DNA of 64,000 nt from NCBI RefSeq assembly GCF_900120125.1, contig NZ_LT635544.1, positions 387,458 to 451,457 on the forward strand, in the 5' to 3' direction. A program made the translations under genes and the position numbers. The stretch comes from Gemella massiliensis. Lineage in GTDB: Bacteria > Bacillota > Bacilli > Staphylococcales > Gemellaceae. Shown piece after piece: positions 39,346 through 48,968 of this stretch. The notes beneath the pieces are model-generated. The model ran no database searches. It saw nothing but the letters and a program-made list of their open reading frames with translations, and was not told the origin of the DNA. The stretch's first letter is position 1. The number at the start of each line of letters is the position of its first letter.

Positions 39346-39387
39346 AAAAAACAAAACTACGGAGAATTTCTCTTTGTTTTGTTTTTT
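39346..39387 (+). terminator. Terminator after the oatA-like gene
   Basis: AAAAAACAAAA ... TTTTGTTTTTT, 11-bp perfect stem ending in Ts. Confidence 0.8.
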
Positions 39388-39417
39388 ACTTAAGAAAATA
39401 CTTTTGGAGGAAATGTC

Positions 39418-40926
39418 ATGAAAACTCGTTCAAGTGGTGTACTTATGCATATTACATCATTGCCCAATAAGTTAGGAATTGGAACTTTTGGAAAAAGTGC
39501 ATATGATTTTGTCGATTTTTTAGAAGAAACAGAGCAAACGTATTGGCAAATATTGCCATTAACAACAACAAGTTATGGAGATTCTCCTTATCAATCATTT
39601 TCTGCCGTAGCCGGAAATACGAATTTGATTGATTTTGATTTATTGAAAGAGGACGGATTATTAACAAAAGAAGACTATTTTACTGTTAATTTTGGTAATG
39701 ATTTAGCGGTAGTAGATTATGCGTTACTTTATGAAAAAAGACGACCGATATTGGAAAAAGCGGTGATAAATGCGTTAGAAAATATTAAATATGCAGATGA
39801 AATAGAATTATTTAAAAATAATAATGAAAGTTGGTTAGTTGATTATGCTGAGTATATGGCGATAAAAGAACATTTCGGGTATCAAACATTTATTTATTGG
39901 GAAAATGATATAAAAAGAGCAAAACCTTGTGTACGTGAACAATATCGTCTGAAATTGGCTGATATAATAGAATATTATACGGTAACACAATATTTTTTCT
40001 TTAAACAATGGTTTGAATTAAAAGGATATGCTAATAAAAAAGGTATTAAAATTATAGGTGATATGCCGATTTATGTGTCAGCTGACAGCGTTGAAATGTG
40101 GACAAAGCCTGAGTTATTTAAAGTAGATAATAATAATGATCCGCTTTATGTAGCGGGTTGCCCGGCAGATGATTTCAGTTCAGAAGGGCAGCTATGGGGG
40201 AATCCGGTCTATAATTGGGAAAAACATAAAGAGCAGAATTTTAGATGGTGGGTATATCGCATTAAGGAAAGTTTTAAATTATATGATGTATTAAGAATAG
40301 ACCATTTTAAAGGTTTTTCTGATTATTGGCAGGTTGAAAAAGCGGCGATTACAGCTAAAGTAGGTACGTGGGAAGAAGGACCCGGTATTGAGCTGTTTGA
40401 AGCGGTAAAAAAACAACTAGGTACTTTACCTATTATTGCGGAAAATTTAGGATTTATAGATTCGAAGGTTGAAAAATTACTGTTGGATTTGGGATACCCC
40501 GGTATGAAGGTACTTCAATTTGCGTTTGGCGGAGGGGATAACCTTTATTTACCGCATCATTATACGCAAAACAGTGTTGCGTATACGGGAACGCATGATA
40601 ATGATGTTGTGAATGGTTGGTATAGCGAACTTGATGATCAAGGGAAGATGTTTGTTAATACTTATCTAGATAGACGAGCAGATGAATCTATAACACAAGC
40701 AATGATACGTGGTATTCACTCATCTGCGAGTAACTTGTCAATTATAACAATGCAAGATTTATTGGATAAAGGAGCGGATAGTCGTATGAATATACCGTCA
40801 ACGGTCGGCGGGAACTGGCAGTGGCGTATGAAAGCTGGAGAGTTAGAGGAAAAACATAAAAAATTTTTAAAAGAAATCACTATATTATACTCACGAGAAA
40901 GGGTAACTAATGCAACAAATATTTAG
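39418..40926 (+). CDS. malQ: 4-alpha-glucanotransferase (amylomaltase)
   Basis: 502 residues, normal for GH77. Signature blocks: SGVLMHITSLP at the N-terminus, QILPLTTTSYGDSPYQ, catalytic nucleophile region VLRIDHFKGF (about 289-298), acid/base in LPIIAENLG (about 340), and GTHDNDVVNGW (about 390). The enzyme transfers glucan chains among maltodextrins in the cytoplasm. RBS TGGAGGA. No malP, glg or maltose transporter gene is adjacent, so it is a lone gene. Confidence 0.96.
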   Translation: MKTRSSGVLMHITSLPNKLGIGTFGKSAYDFVDFLEETEQTYWQILPLTTTSYGDSPYQSFSAVAGNTNLIDFDLLKEDGLLTKEDYFTVNFGNDLAVVDYALLYEKRRPILEKAVINALENIKYADEIELFKNNNESWLVDYAEYMAIKEHFGYQTFIYWENDIKRAKPCVREQYRLKLADIIEYYTVTQYFFFKQWFELKGYANKKGIKIIGDMPIYVSADSVEMWTKPELFKVDNNNDPLYVAGCPADDFSSEGQLWGNPVYNWEKHKEQNFRWWVYRIKESFKLYDVLRIDHFKGFSDYWQVEKAAITAKVGTWEEGPGIELFEAVKKQLGTLPIIAENLGFIDSKVEKLLLDLGYPGMKVLQFAFGGGDNLYLPHHYTQNSVAYTGTHDNDVVNGWYSELDDQGKMFVNTYLDRRADESITQAMIRGIHSSASNLSIITMQDLLDKGADSRMNIPSTVGGNWQWRMKAGELEEKHKKFLKEITILYSRERVTNATNI

Positions 40927-41029
40927 TGAATTGATTTTAATAGGGTGAATAGATAATTAAGCAATAAAGAGGCTTGCATCATAGTGTTCTCCGCTATGTA
41001 AAAAACCAAACTGGAAAAAAACTTATTGA

Positions 41030-41117
41030 TAGCTACAGGCAATGTTCATTGATTTGGGAATGTGCTTTAAAGAGCTTTTCCCAAATCTAATGAACCGTGC
41101 GTAGTAGCTCAATAAGA
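41030..41117. repeat. Compound palindrome/terminator between malQ and metQ (possible copy 2 of the intergenic element)
   Basis: Outer arms CTTATTGATAGCTAC (41032-41046 region) and GTAGTAGCTCAATAAG (41101-41116) pair, as do inner arms GTTCATTGATTTGGGA and TCCCAAATCTAATGAAC. Read on the minus strand it ends in seven Ts, so it can terminate metNIQ. The inner arm shares GTTCATTGATTTGG with the element at 22203-22371. Confidence 0.65.
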
Positions 41118-41174
41118 GAAGCTTCTTTTCAAGTTAGTCTTCTCATATTTTATATAATTTTATTGTAAAATATA

Positions 41175-41999
41175 TTAAAATGCCGGTGTGGCATGCCCTT
41201 TCGGTTTAAGCTCTTTATTGATATAATCTTTTATTTTTTCACTTGCAAGAGCCTTTTTAAGAGCAGTTATTTTTTTGTCATCTTTATTGTCTTCACGTGC
41301 AACGATAGAGATAGCAAATGTTAAATCTCCCTCTTTTTCAAGAATAAGACCATTTTTATCAGGAGTTAATCCTAATTTAGAAATATACGTTGGATAGTTA
41401 AACACTAAATCTTTTTCATTGTATGCTTCATTTAAGTTTAATAAGCTTACTTTAGTAAATTTGAGATTTTTAGGATTATCTTTAATATCATTTTCCGTCA
41501 CAGTGAAACTATCGGGATTATTAAGAGTAATTACTTTTGCATGTGCTAATAAACGTAAAGCACGTGCTAAATTAGTAGGATCAGATGGGATAGCAATATC
41601 AGCACCATTTTTTAAATCTTTAATGTCTTTTATATTTTTTGAATAAAAAGATACAGTTGCATTATAAATTGGTTGAACTGCTACCAGATGAGCGTTGTTT
41701 TTTTGATTGAACTGTTCCATAAATGGTTTATGTTGGAAAAAGTTGGCATCTACTTCTTTATTATTTAATGCTACATTAGCTTGAACATTATCGGATACTT
41801 TAACAATTTCAAGATTATAACCTTCTTTTTGAAGATCTTCTTTAATCATCTCCAACATATCCGTCATCGGTGAGGTGTGAGAAGCTACTTTGATAGTAGT
41901 TTTTTCTTCTTTGTTATGGCTGTCATTTTTAGTTGAACAAGCTGTTAAGATTAATACTAATGCTAGTAAACTAACAGTAAATGATAGTAATTTTTTCAT
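41175..41999 (-). CDS. metQ: MetQ/NlpA-family substrate-binding lipoprotein
   Basis: 274 residues. Signal peptide with lipobox LTAC (Cys 21), so lipid-anchored outside the membrane. NlpA/MetQ family blocks: VDANFFQHKPFMEQFN, IAIPSDPTNLARALRLL and YNEKDLVFNYPTYIS. It binds methionine (or analogues) for the ABC importer encoded just upstream. RBS AAGGAGATA. Separated by 186 bases from metI, so it may have its own promoter, but the order metN-metI-metQ is the usual operon. Confidence 0.9.
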   Translation of the reverse strand: MKKLLSFTVSLLALVLILTACSTKNDSHNKEEKTTIKVASHTSPMTDMLEMIKEDLQKEGYNLEIVKVSDNVQANVALNNKEVDANFFQHKPFMEQFNQKNNAHLVAVQPIYNATVSFYSKNIKDIKDLKNGADIAIPSDPTNLARALRLLAHAKVITLNNPDSFTVTENDIKDNPKNLKFTKVSLLNLNEAYNEKDLVFNYPTYISKLGLTPDKNGLILEKEGDLTFAISIVAREDNKDDKKITALKKALASEKIKDYINKELKPKGHATPAF

Positions 42000-42185
42000 T
42001 AAAATATCTCCTTAATTAGAATATTTTATATATGATTGTATGTTTTATTAATATTTAGAGGAAATTATAAAAATCAATTTATTATAATTGTTATTAAGTA
42101 TAATTATTGAAAAGTTAGAATGTTTTTATTTTATCGGAATTATAATTAAAACCGGTGTGAACTTTAAAGTATTGATGATAATGTT

Positions 42186-42857
42186 TTATTTTTCTTTTTT
42201 ATTCGTAAAGAGTTTTGCCAAGCTATAGCCTATTGATTGAATAATAAATACATAAATAATGAATATAATAACAATCAGATACATAAGATTATAATTATAC
42301 TCTTGATAACCGTATCTAAAAGCATATTCACCTAATCCGCCGGCACCAATAACTCCCATAACGGTAGTATATGCCAGTAAGCTAATAGTAGTGTATGTAA
42401 AAGATAAAATTAAATTATCTATTGTTGCAGGTAATAAAAAGTATCTGATAATTTGTATTCTGGTAGCCCCCATACTAATAGCTCTATCAACGATTTTTTT
42501 CGGAACATTAATCAATGCCTGTTCAACAAACCGTGTATAAACACTGATACCTACAAGAGTGAGCGGTAGTATAGCTGCAATATTACCGAATGATGTTTTG
42601 AATAAAAATCTGTTAACAGGTATTAAAATAAATATAAATATTAAAAATGGAACACTGCGAAGAGCGTTAAGTAAAATACTGACAATTTCATAAATTATTC
42701 TATTTTTTAATAGATAATCTTTGCTAAGCGCAAATAGAATAATACCTAACGGTAATGAAATAATTAAAATTGTAATCATAGAAACTGTCATCATATAGTT
42801 AGTTTCCCAAAACGCTTTTGATATTCCGTCGTAGTTTGTTTTAAATAAGCTAATCAT
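42186..42857 (-). CDS. metI: Methionine-type ABC transporter permease
   Basis: 223 residues with five or so membrane helices and the EAA-type cytoplasmic loop VPKKIVDRAISMGATRIQI that docks on the ATPase. Blocks LNALRSVPFLIFIF and GVIGAGGLGEYAFRYGYQ are typical of MetI. It starts inside the last codons of metN (8-base overlap), so the two are coupled. Confidence 0.92.
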   Translation of the reverse strand: MISLFKTNYDGISKAFWETNYMMTVSMITILIISLPLGIILFALSKDYLLKNRIIYEIVSILLNALRSVPFLIFIFILIPVNRFLFKTSFGNIAAILPLTLVGISVYTRFVEQALINVPKKIVDRAISMGATRIQIIRYFLLPATIDNLILSFTYTTISLLAYTTVMGVIGAGGLGEYAFRYGYQEYNYNLMYLIVIIFIIYVFIIQSIGYSLAKLFTNKKEK

Positions 42858-43584
42858 TTAATAAAAACTCCTTTACGTAATTATAGTAATTATTATTATA
42901 GTCATCATGTTCTTTTTTGTTAGGAGTAATAATATCTCTAATAGTAGAGTTATCAATAATAATAATCTTGTCACAGAAGTTTTTAAGAAGGGATAAACTA
43001 TGAGAAATCATTATGATAGAAATATCCGTAGTTTTTCTTAATTTGTTAAGAAGAGAGAAAATTTCTTTTTCACTATTCGCATCTAATGCAGAGCTAATTT
43101 CGTCACAGAGTAATATTTCCGGTTCTTGAAGAAGAGCCATTGCTATTGCAACTTTCTGTTGTTCACCGCCGCTAAGACGACCGCAAAGACTATTTTTAAG
43201 ATGAATGATATTCATAAATTCAAGAATGTTATTTATTTTATTTTTATCAACAGGGCTTTTATTAAGTTTATAAATTAAACTTAGATGATAATAAACGGTT
43301 TTATTATCAATAAGATTTGAATGTTGAAAGATATAAGCCAAATTTTTTCTCATTTTACGTAATAAAGCCTTATCCAGTGAATTAATTGATATATTTTTAT
43401 ATAAAATTTCTCCGCTGTCATAAGGAACTATCCCATTAATCATTTTTAAGATAGTGCTTTTTCCGGTGCCGTTACGACCTATAATGCCGATGACTTCTTT
43501 TTTATTAACATCAAAGGAGATGTTATTTAACTTAAAATTAGCATTTTTGTATTCTTTTGATACATTTTTTAATTGAACTATCAT
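42850..43584 (-). CDS. metN: Methionine-type ABC transporter ATPase, short form
   Basis: 244 residues. Walker A GRNGTGKST (about 36-44), signature LSGGEQQKVAIAMAL (about 138-152), Walker B EILLCDE and the H-loop MISHS are all present. MetN proteins are usually near 340 residues with a C-terminal NIL domain that lets methionine inhibit transport from inside; here the chain ends after the ATPase domain. Substrate (methionine) is inferred from the MetQ-like partner. RBS GGAGG directly at the likely 5' end of the transcript. First gene of metNIQ. Confidence 0.85.
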   Translation of the reverse strand: MIVQLKNVSKEYKNANFKLNNISFDVNKKEVIGIIGRNGTGKSTILKMINGIVPYDSGEILYKNISINSLDKALLRKMRKNLAYIFQHSNLIDNKTVYYHLSLIYKLNKSPVDKNKINNILEFMNIIHLKNSLCGRLSGGEQQKVAIAMALLQEPEILLCDEISSALDANSEKEIFSLLNKLRKTTDISIIMISHSLSLLKNFCDKIIIIDNSTIRDIITPNKKEHDDYNNNYYNYVKEFLLND

Positions 43585-43601
43585 AATTTACCTCCAAAAA
43601 A

Positions 43602-43630
43602 ACTATATCATTTTCAGAAAATGTTTTCAA
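43602..43630 (-). promoter_or_regulatory. metN promoter with a palindromic operator
   Basis: On the minus strand TTGAAA (43625-43630), 17-base spacer, TATAGT (43602-43607). The spacer holds the perfect palindrome CATTTTC-A-GAAAATG (43609-43623), well placed for a repressor. The leader is only about 10 bases, so no riboswitch fits. Confidence 0.6.
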
Positions 43631-44041
43631 GAAATTTGTACTCTTAAATTAAAATATATCGTTCATATTAATAAAATTAATATAACTAAGTTTATAGAAC
43701 TGTTATTCTAAAAAAAATATGAAACTAGTACAATCCCATCTGTTAATTAAGTAATAACTGTTTAAATTTTGACTAAACAGGAAATGCTTCAAAGATAAGA
43801 TATTAATCTATAAATATATTGTGTTTTGTAAAATAACATACACAATAATCATGGAAAGTTATAACTAAATTATTTCTTTATTTATTTGAAACAATGGTAT
43901 ATAATTAAGATTATGTTTGAATAAGATACTGCAAAATTGTTATCACAGATATAACAAAAATAGTAGATGAAATTTAATTAGGTTATAATTTTAAAAACTT
44001 AAAAAATACTGTTAATTTTAATGATTATGGAGAAAAAACTA
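43631..44041. other. Non-coding AT-rich region between divergent metN and the HAD gene
   Basis: No SAM riboswitch or T-box is seen on either strand. The only clear structure is TTGTTAT-N7-ATAACAA (about 43938-43958), a possible operator for the plus-strand gene. Confidence 0.5.
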
Positions 44042-44839
44042 ATGACTGAAATAAAAGCGATATTTTTTGATATAGATGGAACAATAAGAAGTTTTAAAAC
44101 AAAAACTATTCCGGAAAACACTAAAAATACATTAAAAAAATTAAAAGAACAAGGTATAAAAATTTTTATTGCAACAGGGAGAGCACCCTTTCATATAAAG
44201 TTTTTAGATGAATTATTAGATTTTGAATTTGACGGCTATATTACTATTAATGGGCAGTATTGTTTTTTAAATAATGGAGAAGTGTTAAATAATAATATGT
44301 TATCAAAAGAAGATATAAAAAATGTTTTACCTTATTTTAAAAAAAATAATATAGCTTGTGATTTTACTTTATTAGAAGGAGCATTCATAAATTTAAAAAA
44401 CGAGAGGGTACAGTGGCTTGAAAAAGAATTAGGAGATTCAACTCGTTTTGTAATAGATGAGCATGCTTATGAAAATGCCCTTAAAGAAAAAATTTATCAA
44501 CTCAATGTTTTTGTAGGAGAAGATGAAGAAGAGGAATTTTTAAAATATATGCCAAATTCAAAATCAGCTCGTTGGACAACTCATTTTACCGATGTTATTC
44601 CAAAAGATGGGGGGAAAAATAGAGGAATAGATGCTATTATAAATTATTTTGGAATAAAATTGGAAGAAACCATGTCTTTTGGTGACGGTGGAAATGATAT
44701 TGATATGATAAAACATGCCGGTATAGGTGTTGCAATGGAAAATGGTCGTGATGATGTAAAAGAAGTTGCAGATTTTATCACAACCAGTGTTGATGACGAC
44801 GGTATAACTAATGCGTTGAAACATTTTGATATATTATAA
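44042..44839 (+). CDS. Cof-type HAD-IIB sugar phosphatase
   Basis: 265 residues from ATG 44042, chosen for GGAGAAA upstream; an ATG at 44021 would overlap that site. The HAD nucleophile block FFDIDGTI (8-15), the motif II threonine in FIATGRAP, and the metal-binding FGDGGNDIDMIKHAG (near residue 217) are intact, with a C2 cap between. Such enzymes dephosphorylate sugar phosphates or pyridoxal phosphate in the cytoplasm. Convergent with the ClC gene, sharing a bidirectional terminator. Confidence 0.9.
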   Translation: MTEIKAIFFDIDGTIRSFKTKTIPENTKNTLKKLKEQGIKIFIATGRAPFHIKFLDELLDFEFDGYITINGQYCFLNNGEVLNNNMLSKEDIKNVLPYFKKNNIACDFTLLEGAFINLKNERVQWLEKELGDSTRFVIDEHAYENALKEKIYQLNVFVGEDEEEEFLKYMPNSKSARWTTHFTDVIPKDGGKNRGIDAIINYFGIKLEETMSFGDGGNDIDMIKHAGIGVAMENGRDDVKEVADFITTSVDDDGITNALKHFDIL

Positions 44840-44872
44840 AATTTGTAACGGTGGTACAAATTAAAAGTGGTA

Positions 44873-44905
44873 AAACCTTGAAGATAGAATGTATCTTCAA
44901 GGTTT
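44873..44905. terminator. Bidirectional terminator between the HAD and ClC genes
   Basis: AAACCTTGAAGATA-gaatg-TATCTTCAAGGTTT, 14-bp perfect stem with A- and T-rich flanks. Confidence 0.9.
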
Positions 44906-44913
44906 ATTTTCAG

Positions 44914-46437
44914 TTAGTTATCAAATTTTTTTATAAAGTTATTTACAACATCTTTCGACATAAGAACAGAAAGTTTATCTCCGGAAAGGAGAATAGTATC
45001 ACCTTTTGGAATAATTTCTTTGCCGTTTCGTTCTATATTTGAAATAAGAATATTTTTAGTCCATGGTATTTCGCTGATCTTTTTATTAATCAGATTGCTG
45101 TCATTGGTTACTGTGGTAATGATTTCTACTTCCATTTCTTTTTCTATATCTTTTATATCATTTGTTGTAAGAATTCTGTCAAGTAAATACTCATAAACCG
45201 GTTTTGTCCCAAGAATATTTGCTGTAAAGTATGCGAATAAGCAACAAAGGGCGATAGGAAGAAAGTAGTTTAATTTTTGTGTCATCTCAAACAAAAGAAT
45301 AATTGAAGTAATAGGGCTTCTAACGATTGCGGTCAAGTAGCCGGACATTGAAAGAATGATAAACAATGCTGCATATTTTTCATCAAAAAAATTACCGAAA
45401 AGAGTTCCGAGAATTGCACCTTGAATAAGAATGGGTAAAAATATACCGCCGGCAACACCGGATGTAAATGAAATCAGGGAGAACAATGTTTTTATAAAGT
45501 ATAAAATTAATAAAAACATTATACTAAATTTATTTTCTATTAAAAACTCTACCAAACTGTGACCGCTCCCAAGAACTATCGGGTAAAAAATAAAGAGTAT
45601 AAAAGATACTAAAAAAGCAATTTGCGGTCTAAATACTATACTTAGATTTAATCGTTCATATAGTTTAAATAAAATTTTTATGACAGTATTGTAAAACGTT
45701 CCGAAAATTCCCAATAAAATACCGAGTAAGGCAACCCAAGGATAAATACTAACCTCAACGTAAGAAATATCAGGGAATTTGAATATTGCCGTTAAACCGA
45801 AAATATACTGCCCGACAATATTAGCTACGACAGCAGCACTGAAGCAACAAATAATAATTTTTTTAGTTATATGTTTATGAACTTCCTCAATAGAAAACAG
45901 TACTCCGGCAAGCGGTGCGCCAAAAGCTATGGAAAGCCCTGCACTTGCTCCACAGGTAATAAGATACTTTTCTTTAATATTATTTTTTTTCAAAAATCTT
46001 GAAACTAATTTACCGCTCATTGCTCCAAGTTGAATGGACGGACCTTCACGACCTAAAGATAATCCGCCTAAACTGGCAACAAAGCCGCCGGTGATTTTAT
46101 ATATTAAAACTTTTAGAGGGTTTGAGTTAAGTCTACCCGTTATTTCTGCGGAAACTTGTGGTATACCACTACCACTAGCCATAGGTTCACGTTTTAATAA
46201 AAAGCCGGAAAAAAGGGCGAGTAAAATTAAAATTCCTAACAAAGAAAATTTAAAAATAAAACTGGTTTTAATGAATTCTGCTGTAAAATGCACAATTTTT
46301 TCACTCCACCCTATAAGAAGACGATAACTGGCACCAATCACTCCGGCTACTAATCCGACAATAATTCCATCTAAGAGCAAGGAAGATTCCATTTTAAAAT
46401 TTTTATTATCTATGTAATTAATTTTATTAATTTTCAC
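44914..46437 (-). CDS. ClC-family chloride transporter with TrkA-C domain
   Basis: 507 residues. The three selectivity blocks are present: GSGIPQV (about 90), GREGPSIQLGA (about 128, with the gating glutamate typical of Cl-/H+ exchangers) and GGIFLPIL. About 10-12 helices precede a C-terminal TrkA-C-like cytoplasmic domain (about 420-505, LINKKISEIPWTKNILIS and GDTILLSGDKLSVL) that may bind a small regulator. It probably works as a proton-coupled chloride or fluoride-type exchanger. Start ATG 46437 has only a weak site (AAGGGAG). Confidence 0.92.
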   Translation of the reverse strand: MKINKINYIDNKNFKMESSLLLDGIIVGLVAGVIGASYRLLIGWSEKIVHFTAEFIKTSFIFKFSLLGILILLALFSGFLLKREPMASGSGIPQVSAEITGRLNSNPLKVLIYKITGGFVASLGGLSLGREGPSIQLGAMSGKLVSRFLKKNNIKEKYLITCGASAGLSIAFGAPLAGVLFSIEEVHKHITKKIIICCFSAAVVANIVGQYIFGLTAIFKFPDISYVEVSIYPWVALLGILLGIFGTFYNTVIKILFKLYERLNLSIVFRPQIAFLVSFILFIFYPIVLGSGHSLVEFLIENKFSIMFLLILYFIKTLFSLISFTSGVAGGIFLPILIQGAILGTLFGNFFDEKYAALFIILSMSGYLTAIVRSPITSIILLFEMTQKLNYFLPIALCCLFAYFTANILGTKPVYEYLLDRILTTNDIKDIEKEMEVEIITTVTNDSNLINKKISEIPWTKNILISNIERNGKEIIPKGDTILLSGDKLSVLMSKDVVNNFIKKFDN

Positions 46438-46594
46438 AAGGTACTCCCTTCAAAATAAATATATCTACTAAACATTGTACTCTTATTTATAAGAAAAATC
46501 AAAATAATTTTTAGCTATAAGTATAATTTATTATAAAAAATATAGAAAGTATGATAGAATATGAATATATTTAATGCAGAAAGGAGAAGAGTTG

Positions 46595-47320
46595 ATGAAT
46601 GTGTTGTTAATAATAGGTGTTATTTTATTGGCTATTGCACTAGGATTATACGCTTTTTGGTTAAAACTTTTGAAGGGAAAACCGGGAAGAATCGCGGGTG
46701 CTGATGTTGAGAAAAAAACATTTGAAGAGGCACTTGTAGTTGATGTTCGCTGGCGAAAAGAGTATGCACGTGGTCATGCTATTAATGCGGTGAGTTTACC
46801 AATAAAATTATTTAAAAATGGCAGCGATGTTTTAGATGATTATAAAGATAAGGATATTATTTTATACTGTGTTGTAGATGTTACATCACGTAATACAGAA
46901 AAATTATTAATAGAACGTGGTTTTACTAAGCTTCATATTGGGGACGGAATTAAACAATATGACTATGGTACGGCTATATATACAAATACGTTGTTATCTG
47001 AATTTAAGTATCGTATTTCGGTTAGCAAAAATTATCAACTTCTCAATTTAGGAGAAGAGATATTAGATGATAAAGAATTTAAAATATTACCTAAAGAAGT
47101 AGACAATATTTTGGAAAAAATGGATAAAGAATCGGAAATTTTTGTTTATAGTGAAAATCCTGAACAAAATAAAGAAGTATGTAAAAAATTAGGATTAGCC
47201 GGTTATACTATTATAAATTTAGTTGAACCATTTAATATAAAGAAATATAGAGATGCTTTTTATAATAAAAGCGATTATGAAGAAAATCCGGCAGAAGAGA
47301 TAACTTCTGATTGTGGCTGA
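46595..47320 (+). CDS. Membrane-anchored rhodanese-like protein
   Basis: 241 residues from ATG 46595, nine bases after AAAGGAGAAG; an earlier in-frame ATG (46574) lies before that site. One N-terminal membrane helix (about 3-22) is followed by a rhodanese domain (about 35-130: LVVDVRWRKEYARGHAINAVSLP, then LYCVVDVTSRN with the presumed active cysteine) and a second, cysteine-less half (about 145-225, EIFVYSENPEQ). The active loop C-x7-N/R is longer than the usual C-R-x-G-x-R, so sulfurtransferase activity is uncertain. Ends with TGA, which shows TGA is a stop here. Confidence 0.8.
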   Translation: MNVLLIIGVILLAIALGLYAFWLKLLKGKPGRIAGADVEKKTFEEALVVDVRWRKEYARGHAINAVSLPIKLFKNGSDVLDDYKDKDIILYCVVDVTSRNTEKLLIERGFTKLHIGDGIKQYDYGTAIYTNTLLSEFKYRISVSKNYQLLNLGEEILDDKEFKILPKEVDNILEKMDKESEIFVYSENPEQNKEVCKKLGLAGYTIINLVEPFNIKKYRDAFYNKSDYEENPAEEITSDCG

Positions 47321-47386
47321 GCACCTTCAGATTAAATGATAGGTTATCATTAAAATATATGAGGAACGGGAGTAAGATTAAATTTA

Positions 47387-47394
47387 AAATTATT
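47387..47394. repeat. Target site duplication, left
   Basis: AAATTATT, identical to 48969-48976 on the other side of the insertion sequence. Confidence 0.9.
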
Positions 47395-47440
47395 GGCTCT
47401 GTGTCAAATACGGGGCATGAGAAAAAATAAGGATAAAATG

Positions 47441-48841
47441 CTAAGCAATGCAGTGTTGCTTGGCATTTTTCAAAACGCCCTTAAAAGAAATATTATTTTT
47501 ATACTCAGAAACAAATAACCTAGAAACAACTAAAATGCGTAATCTAAAGTTATAAAAGCTATTATAACCATAAGAAACTCTCTTTAAAACCTTTATCTTA
47601 TTATTAATACCCTCCAAAGAACCATTAGAGATAGAATACCTAACACTATTAAGCATATACTCTTTATGTTTTCTCATAGTATTAATAGCCTTACTAACAC
47701 CATCAGATAAACCGATAGTAGATTTTTCAATTAATTCTTTAAACTCCAACTCATTTCTATACCTTATCGCATATCTAATATCCTGAACTCTCTCATAGCT
47801 AGCCTTAAATATACAATCTAATCCTAATAAATAATCTAAAATATCACGTCTAGTAACTAAACTCCTAAAACTCCTATTGAAGAAAAACCTACCATGAGTA
47901 ACATTACTTTCATCTTCTAATATTAACTTCCAATTATTTTTTAAAAGAGTATAATTAATACCTTTTTGTTTTTTGTAAATATTCATTAGCTTAACTCTAG
48001 TTCTATTAAGTTCTCTATTAACATTTTGAATAAAGTTCTCTATTAACATTTTGAATAATATGAAACCTATCTATAACAATTTCAGCATTAGGAAACTTAT
48101 TTCTAATCAACTTCATATAAGGAGTATAAATATCAATACAAATAGCCTTAACATTACTTCTAGCCTCTTTAGAAAATCTGGAAAAATAATTATTTAAAAT
48201 ATACTCAGTTCTACCATCAACTATATCAATAATCTCATGAGTTAAAGCATCTAAAAAAATAAAACTCATACCATTTTTACTATCTTTAGTAAACTTTAAC
48301 TCATCAAAGCATAAATACTCAGGTAAGGTATTATAGTTAAGAATGTCTACATGGGATTTACATTTATAAAGAGTTCTTATAACAGTATTAACCGATACAT
48401 TATTCATTTTGGCTATTTGTTTAAAAGATAAAGTATCAGCTAAATCACTCATTATAGAAAACTTAACATTTTTAGAAATACTACAGTATTTATCTACAAA
48501 AGAAGTAGTAGCTACAAATTTTTTATTACAAGTTTTACACTTGAAACGTTGCTTTCTTAGTTCCAAATAAGCAGGGATACCTGATATTTTTAATAGATTA
48601 ATTCTAGTAAGTTCATTAAAGCCGTTTTTAACTACAGTATAACCTTTATTAAGACAACCACAGCATTCACACTTCTTGGGTTTATATGTTAAGGTACCTT
48701 TGAATACAAAGTACTTTTGATTATTTTTTATAGTTTCGTTATGTGTTTTCTCAATAGTTATATTTTTATCTTTTATTTGTAGTAGGTTTTTAATGAATTC
48801 TCCCTCTTTTATTTCTTTTGTTTTTGTGTTAAAATTATTCA
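47441..48841 (-). pseudogene. ISL3-family transposase, frameshifted by a 25-bp tandem duplication
   Basis: The start ATG 48841 (AAAGGA upstream) opens a frame with N-terminal zinc-finger cysteines (CECCGCLNKGY, CKTCNKKF), a helix-turn-helix (FKQIAKMNNVSVNTVIR) and the DDE region with DRFHIIQNVNREL. That frame ends at 48018, and the rest continues in another frame down to 47441, repeating QNVNREL. The cause is a 25-base direct tandem duplication at 48008-48057; removing one copy would restore a single frame of about 460 residues. The transposase is therefore inactive as read. Confidence 0.9.
48008..48057. repeat. 25-bp tandem duplication inside the transposase
   Basis: 48008-48032 and 48033-48057 are identical, both starting AAGTTCTCTATTAACATTTT. 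Since 25 is not a multiple of 3 it shifts the reading frame. Confidence 0.95.
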
Positions 48842-48968
48842 TGACAGATATCCTTTCATAGTTTATTTTTTTTTGCACTTTAATTATATTGGATATTTGT
48901 CTTTTTGTATATTAAAAAACAATACGGGGTATGGATTTTTTTTCATGCCCCGTATTTATTATACAACC

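Larger units (their letters stand above)
47395..48968 (-). mobile_element. ISL3-family insertion sequence, complete with ends
   Basis: 1574 bases. Left end GGCTCTGTGTCAAATACGGG and the complement of the right end GGTTGTATAATAAATACGGG begin imperfect inverted repeats; the inner parts (AATACGGGGCATGA) are identical. An exact 8-bp duplication AAATTATT flanks both sides, the size usual for ISL3. It carries one transposase gene on the minus strand, broken by a short tandem duplication. The flanking genes (rhodanese-like and glycosyltransferase) are not interrupted. Confidence 0.92.

Noticed and set aside
43585-44041. SAM riboswitch or T-box upstream of metNIQ
   Set aside because: The promoter lies so close to metN that the leader is about 10 bases, and no conserved riboswitch sequence is present on either strand.
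47441-48878. Two separate transposase genes (orfA/orfB)
   Set aside because: The shared QNVNREL stretch comes from a 25-bp duplication, so it is one ISL3 transposase gene broken in two.
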